Positions 5,212 to 7,409 of a stretch of DNA of 7,409 nt are shown here, in pieces (position 1 is the stretch's first letter; every line of letters begins with the position of its first letter). Made by a program: the position numbers and the translations under genes. The stretch is taken from contig CANGAY010000028.1 of NCBI GenBank assembly GCA_947451735.1, positions 1 to 7,409 of the forward strand. Direction: 5' to 3'. The notes under the pieces were generated by a model. That model was given only the letters and a program-made list of their open reading frames with translations. It had not been told where the DNA came from and searched no databases. Source of the DNA: Actinomycetota bacterium (GTDB lineage Bacteria > Actinomycetota > Thermoleophilia > Miltoncostaeales > Miltoncostaeaceae).

Positions 5212-5284
5212 GCCGACGTAGCTCAGCTGGTAGAGCACTTCACTCGTAATGAAGGGGTCAGCGGTTCAAATCCGCTCGTCGGCT
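5212..5284 (+). tRNA. tRNA-Thr (anticodon CGU)
   Basis: A complete 73-base cloverleaf can be drawn. The acceptor stem GCCGACG (5212-5218) pairs with CGTCGGC (5277-5283) and T5284 is the discriminator. The D arm is GCTC/GAGC (5221-5224, 5233-5236). The anticodon stem CTTCA/TGAAG (5238-5242, 5250-5254) closes the seven-base loop CTCGTAA with anticodon CGT at 5245-5247, which reads the threonine codon ACG. The T arm is AGCGG/CCGCT (5260-5264, 5272-5276) with loop TTCAAAT. The CCA end is not encoded and must be added enzymatically. ACG should be a common codon in a genome this GC-rich. Confidence 0.96.
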
Positions 5285-5311
5285 TCACGGTGCGCTCGCG
5301 GATCCCCGGCT

Positions 5312-5342
5312 CGCCTGCCTACCCACCCGGGGAGGGCAGGCG
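5312..5342 (+). terminator. Hairpin between tRNA-Thr and the hydrolase gene
   Basis: CGCCTGCC (5312-5319) pairs perfectly with GGCAGGCG (5335-5342) across a 15-base loop. It begins 27 bases after the tRNA and ends 12 bases before the ribosome binding site of the next gene, with no T-tract following. It may end the tRNA transcript or be a structured 5' leader of the hydrolase message. I see no TANNNT promoter of the leaderless type for the hydrolase here. Confidence 0.45.
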
Positions 5343-5368
5343 CCACCACTGGGTGGGAGAGTTCGCGC

Positions 5369-6796
5369 ATGAGCGATCTCACCCGCCGTCAACTGCTCGG
5401 TCGTGCGGCCATCGCCGCCGGCGCAGCAGCCACCATGGGCTCAACGGGCACCGCCCTTGCGGCCACCTCCAAGGCCGCAGCGCCGCCCCATCTGCCCGAT
5501 CCGTGGCAGATGTTCAATTGCGGCGCCTGGAATGACTCGACGCTGTTCACGTTCGGCAGCGCCGCGTCCGGTGCCGCGGAGATCGGCGAGGTGATGAACC
5601 TGGTGCAGGTGGTGCGCGAGCGCACTGGTGACCCTGTCAACCCGACCACCGCCCACTTCAACATCCTCGTGTACGAGTGGCAGCGCCTGGCCGCGCGCCT
5701 CGAACGGCGCGCCGCTCAGGCGCAGGCCGCTGGCAACCTGGTGAGCGCCCGGCAGCAGTGGCTGCGGGCATCCACCTATCAGGCCCAGGCGCTGTTCTTC
5801 GTGCTCGGCACCTCGCGCCCCGAGCGCGAGGAGGCCATCTTCCGCCAGTGCGAGCAGGACTGGATGAACGGCATCGGCCTGTGGGACGTGCCAGTGGTGC
5901 AGGCGGGCATCCCGTACCAGGGGCTCACCATGCCCGCGTATCTCTTCCGCCCGGCCGACGACAATGTCGCGCGGCCAACGGTGATCATCTGCAACGGCAG
6001 TGACGGACAGAACGTTGACCTGCTGGCCGAGGGCATCACCGCCGCGCTCGATCGCGGGTACAACGCCCTCACGTTCGAGGCCCCTGGCCAGATGTCGCTG
6101 CTGTTCGTGCAGCAGCAGCCCATGCAGCCTGACTGGAGCGGCATCATCGACGCGGTGGTGGGCTGGCTGGCGCCGCGCCGCGACGTCGATGCCTCGCGCA
6201 TCGCTGCCGTGGGCATCAGCCTGCTCGGCATGGTGCTCTCGAGCGCCGCGGCGGGATCCACCGGGCTGGCTGCGGGGGTGCTGGAGCCGGGCGCGTACTC
6301 GCTTCCGCTCGTGTGGGGCGACAAGCAGTCGCTCACCGCCATCAGGGAGACCCTCGACGCGCCGGCCGCGGTGCAGGCCAAGGTTGCGGGCGAGGTGAAC
6401 GGCGGGCTCGCCGGGGCGTGGAAGTACATGACGCCGCTTGAGCGCTGGGAACTGTCGAAGCGCAGCGAGCTGTACACCACCAATGCCCTGCTCTCAGCAC
6501 GAAAGGGGCGTCCGCCCAGCGATTACTACGCGCTCGGCAAGGCCATTCTGGCGTTCCAGTACCAGGACGTGCTGCCCAATATCCGCATTCCCATGTTCGT
6601 GTGCGACAACCAGTTCGACGAGTTCTTCGGGCCGCAGGCGAAGAAGATCCCGTCGATGCTCACGGGGCTGAACGGCAACCAGAAGTTCCTGCGCTCACTC
6701 ACCGAGCAGACGGGCACGCAGTTCCACGATCAGCCGCTCGGACCGCAGGCGTCGCAGGAGTTCATCTTCGACTGGCTGGACGCCGTCCTCGGGTAA
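5369..6796 (+). CDS. Tat-exported alpha/beta hydrolase, FrsA / dihydropseudooxynicotine hydrolase-like
   Basis: The start at 5369 has GGGAGA eight bases upstream and gives 475 residues that open with a twin-arginine signal (TRRQLL, 5-10, then an Ala/Gly-rich hydrophobic stretch, cleavage near ALA at 29-31). It should therefore be exported folded. A helical N-terminal region (WLRASTYQAQALFFVLG) precedes the alpha/beta hydrolase fold, as in FrsA and 2,6-dihydropseudooxynicotine hydrolase relatives. Motifs are a CNGSDG turn (208-213, oxyanion region), FEAPGQ (236-241), the nucleophile elbow VGISLLG (281-287, Ser284), the acid region CDNQFDEFF (Asp413 or Asp417) and FHDQP (His453). The usual GxSxGG elbow here reads GISLLG, with leucine for the first of the two glycines. 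The substrate cannot be told; the family cleaves C-C, ester or amide bonds. The open frame extends back into the tRNA, but that part is not coding. Confidence 0.85.
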   Translation: MSDLTRRQLLGRAAIAAGAAATMGSTGTALAATSKAAAPPHLPDPWQMFNCGAWNDSTLFTFGSAASGAAEIGEVMNLVQVVRERTGDPVNPTTAHFNILVYEWQRLAARLERRAAQAQAAGNLVSARQQWLRASTYQAQALFFVLGTSRPEREEAIFRQCEQDWMNGIGLWDVPVVQAGIPYQGLTMPAYLFRPADDNVARPTVIICNGSDGQNVDLLAEGITAALDRGYNALTFEAPGQMSLLFVQQQPMQPDWSGIIDAVVGWLAPRRDVDASRIAAVGISLLGMVLSSAAAGSTGLAAGVLEPGAYSLPLVWGDKQSLTAIRETLDAPAAVQAKVAGEVNGGLAGAWKYMTPLERWELSKRSELYTTNALLSARKGRPPSDYYALGKAILAFQYQDVLPNIRIPMFVCDNQFDEFFGPQAKKIPSMLTGLNGNQKFLRSLTEQTGTQFHDQPLGPQASQEFIFDWLDAVLG

Positions 6797-6808
6797 CGCC
6801 CGCCTCCG

Positions 6809-6834
6809 TCAGGTGTGGCGGGGTGTCCACCTGA
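6809..6834. terminator. Weak hairpin at the convergent stop region of hydrolase and permease
   Basis: TCAGGTG (6809-6815) pairs with CACCTGA (6828-6834) across a 12-base loop. A competing pairing joins CCCGCC (6799-6804) and GGCGGG (6817-6822). It sits at the end of both convergent genes, whose stops are only 12 bases apart, so it could slow transcription from both sides. It is small and lacks a T-tract, so the call is tentative. Confidence 0.25.
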
Positions 6835-7409
6835 AGAACCGGGCGGCGAGCGCAAGGCCCACGACGCCCCATGCGATGAGGATGAGCAGGGCGCTCCAGG
6901 GCAGTGAGGTGCCCGGGTCGTAGGGGTACGAGAGCACCTCGACGAATGGCCGGATCGGCAGGTACGACGCGATGTTCGCAAGCCACGTGGGAAGCTCATT
7001 CACCGGCACGAACACGCCCGAGATGAAGTAGAGCGGCAGCACGATGAGGTTGGCGATGGGTGCCGCCGCATCGAGCGATGGCACCACCGACGCCAGCGCC
7101 ATGCCGAGCGCGGAGAACGCGACGGCACCCACCAGCACTCCAAGCACCAGCCACCACAGGTGGCTCCAGTCGAGCGCCACGTCGTAGGCGAACTGCCCCA
7201 GCAGCACCATGAGCAGCACCATGAGGATGGCCACGATGAGGGTGGCCACCACCTGGCCCGCGATGAGCACCCACGCGGGCGCAGGCGTGCCGCGCACCCG
7301 CTTGAACACGCCGGCCTCGCGCCGGTTGACCATGGTGATGCACAGCGACACGAAGCTGGCCGACACCACGCCCATCACCATGAAACCCGGCACCTGCAGC
7401 GTGGAGAGG
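6809..7409 (-). CDS. ABC-2 type transporter permease, C-terminal part (5' end beyond window)
   Basis: This is the membrane subunit of an ABC exporter of the DrrB/ABC-2 type, which moves lipids, polysaccharides, drugs or other substrates outward using a separate ATPase. About 200 residues are visible, starting in frame at the right edge (LSTLQVPGFMVM) and holding five hydrophobic helices. Family hallmarks are PGFMVMGVVSAS near the start, the cytoplasmic NRREAGVFKRVRGTPAP, and the signature FISGVFVPVNELPTWL followed by YLPIRPFVEVLSYPYDPG before the last helix. A GTG at 7393 could pose as a start, but the family match runs on upstream, so the gene is cut by the window. The ATPase partner would be expected upstream on the minus strand, outside the window. 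The gene is convergent with the hydrolase, with 12 bases between their stops and no strong terminator. Confidence 0.9.
   Translation of the reverse strand, partial: LSTLQVPGFMVMGVVSASFVSLCITMVNRREAGVFKRVRGTPAPAWVLIAGQVVATLIVAILMVLLMVLLGQFAYDVALDWSHLWWLVLGVLVGAVAFSALGMALASVVPSLDAAAPIANLIVLPLYFISGVFVPVNELPTWLANIASYLPIRPFVEVLSYPYDPGTSLPWSALLILIAWGVVGLALAARFFRWTPRHT

Noticed and set aside
5160..5284. tRNA-Thr as an attachment site for a mobile element
   Set aside because: No integrase and no repeat of the tRNA 3' end are seen. The truncated ORF lies on the 5' side of the tRNA, whereas most integrating elements use the 3' end.
5249..5368. Start of the hydrolase inside the tRNA-Thr gene
   Set aside because: The open frame does begin there, but the ATG at 5369 has a ribosome binding site and starts a proper twin-arginine signal. 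The first 40 codons are tRNA and spacer.
1..7409. CRISPR array, insertion sequence, phage or defence island
   Set aside because: No regularly spaced repeats, terminal inverted repeats, transposase, integrase or defence gene motifs were found on either strand.

Overview
The window is a compact, GC-rich stretch of bacterial chromosome. The base composition, the run of 4-base gene overlaps and the TANNNT -10 boxes placed 6 to 9 bases before start codons all point to an Actinomycetota genome. A deep-branching high-GC class such as Thermoleophilia is possible, but the sequence alone cannot settle that.

Layout. Positions 1-620 (minus strand) hold the N-terminal two thirds of a UDP-glucose 4-epimerase-like sugar-nucleotide enzyme, cut by the left edge. 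Only 18 bases separate its start from a plus-strand operon of four genes at 639-2633: a 32-residue ORF, a 57-residue single-pass membrane protein, thymidylate kinase (tmk) and the DNA polymerase III delta-prime subunit (holB). Every junction in that operon is a 4-base ATGA or GTGA overlap. holB collides head-on with a four-helix DUF2269-type membrane protein (2630-3100, minus), and their stop codons share the bases CTAG. The membrane protein is divergent from a small secreted, six-cysteine DUF6636-like protein (3177-3611, plus). A strong hairpin at 3625-3676 separates that gene from a convergent 435-residue secreted protein of unknown function (3676-4983, minus). This large protein contains an internal duplication, and just upstream lies a 59-residue ORF that repeats only its C-terminal tail. 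A tRNA-Thr(CGU) follows at 5212-5284, then a Tat-exported alpha/beta hydrolase (5369-6796, plus) and, convergent with it, the C-terminal part of an ABC-2 type export permease (6809-7409, minus, cut by the right edge).

How the parts fit. The left half is housekeeping: sugar nucleotide metabolism, dTTP synthesis and replication clamp loading. The right half is rich in exported or membrane proteins, with no obvious shared pathway. I see no mobile element, CRISPR array, phage gene or defence system. The most interesting items are the unknown secreted protein with its duplicated tail, the coupled small membrane protein upstream of tmk, the recurring leaderless-type promoter layout, and departures from family consensus in the hydrolase (GISLLG elbow) and in delta-prime (no zinc-binding cysteines). 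No stretch longer than 300 bases lacks a gene.
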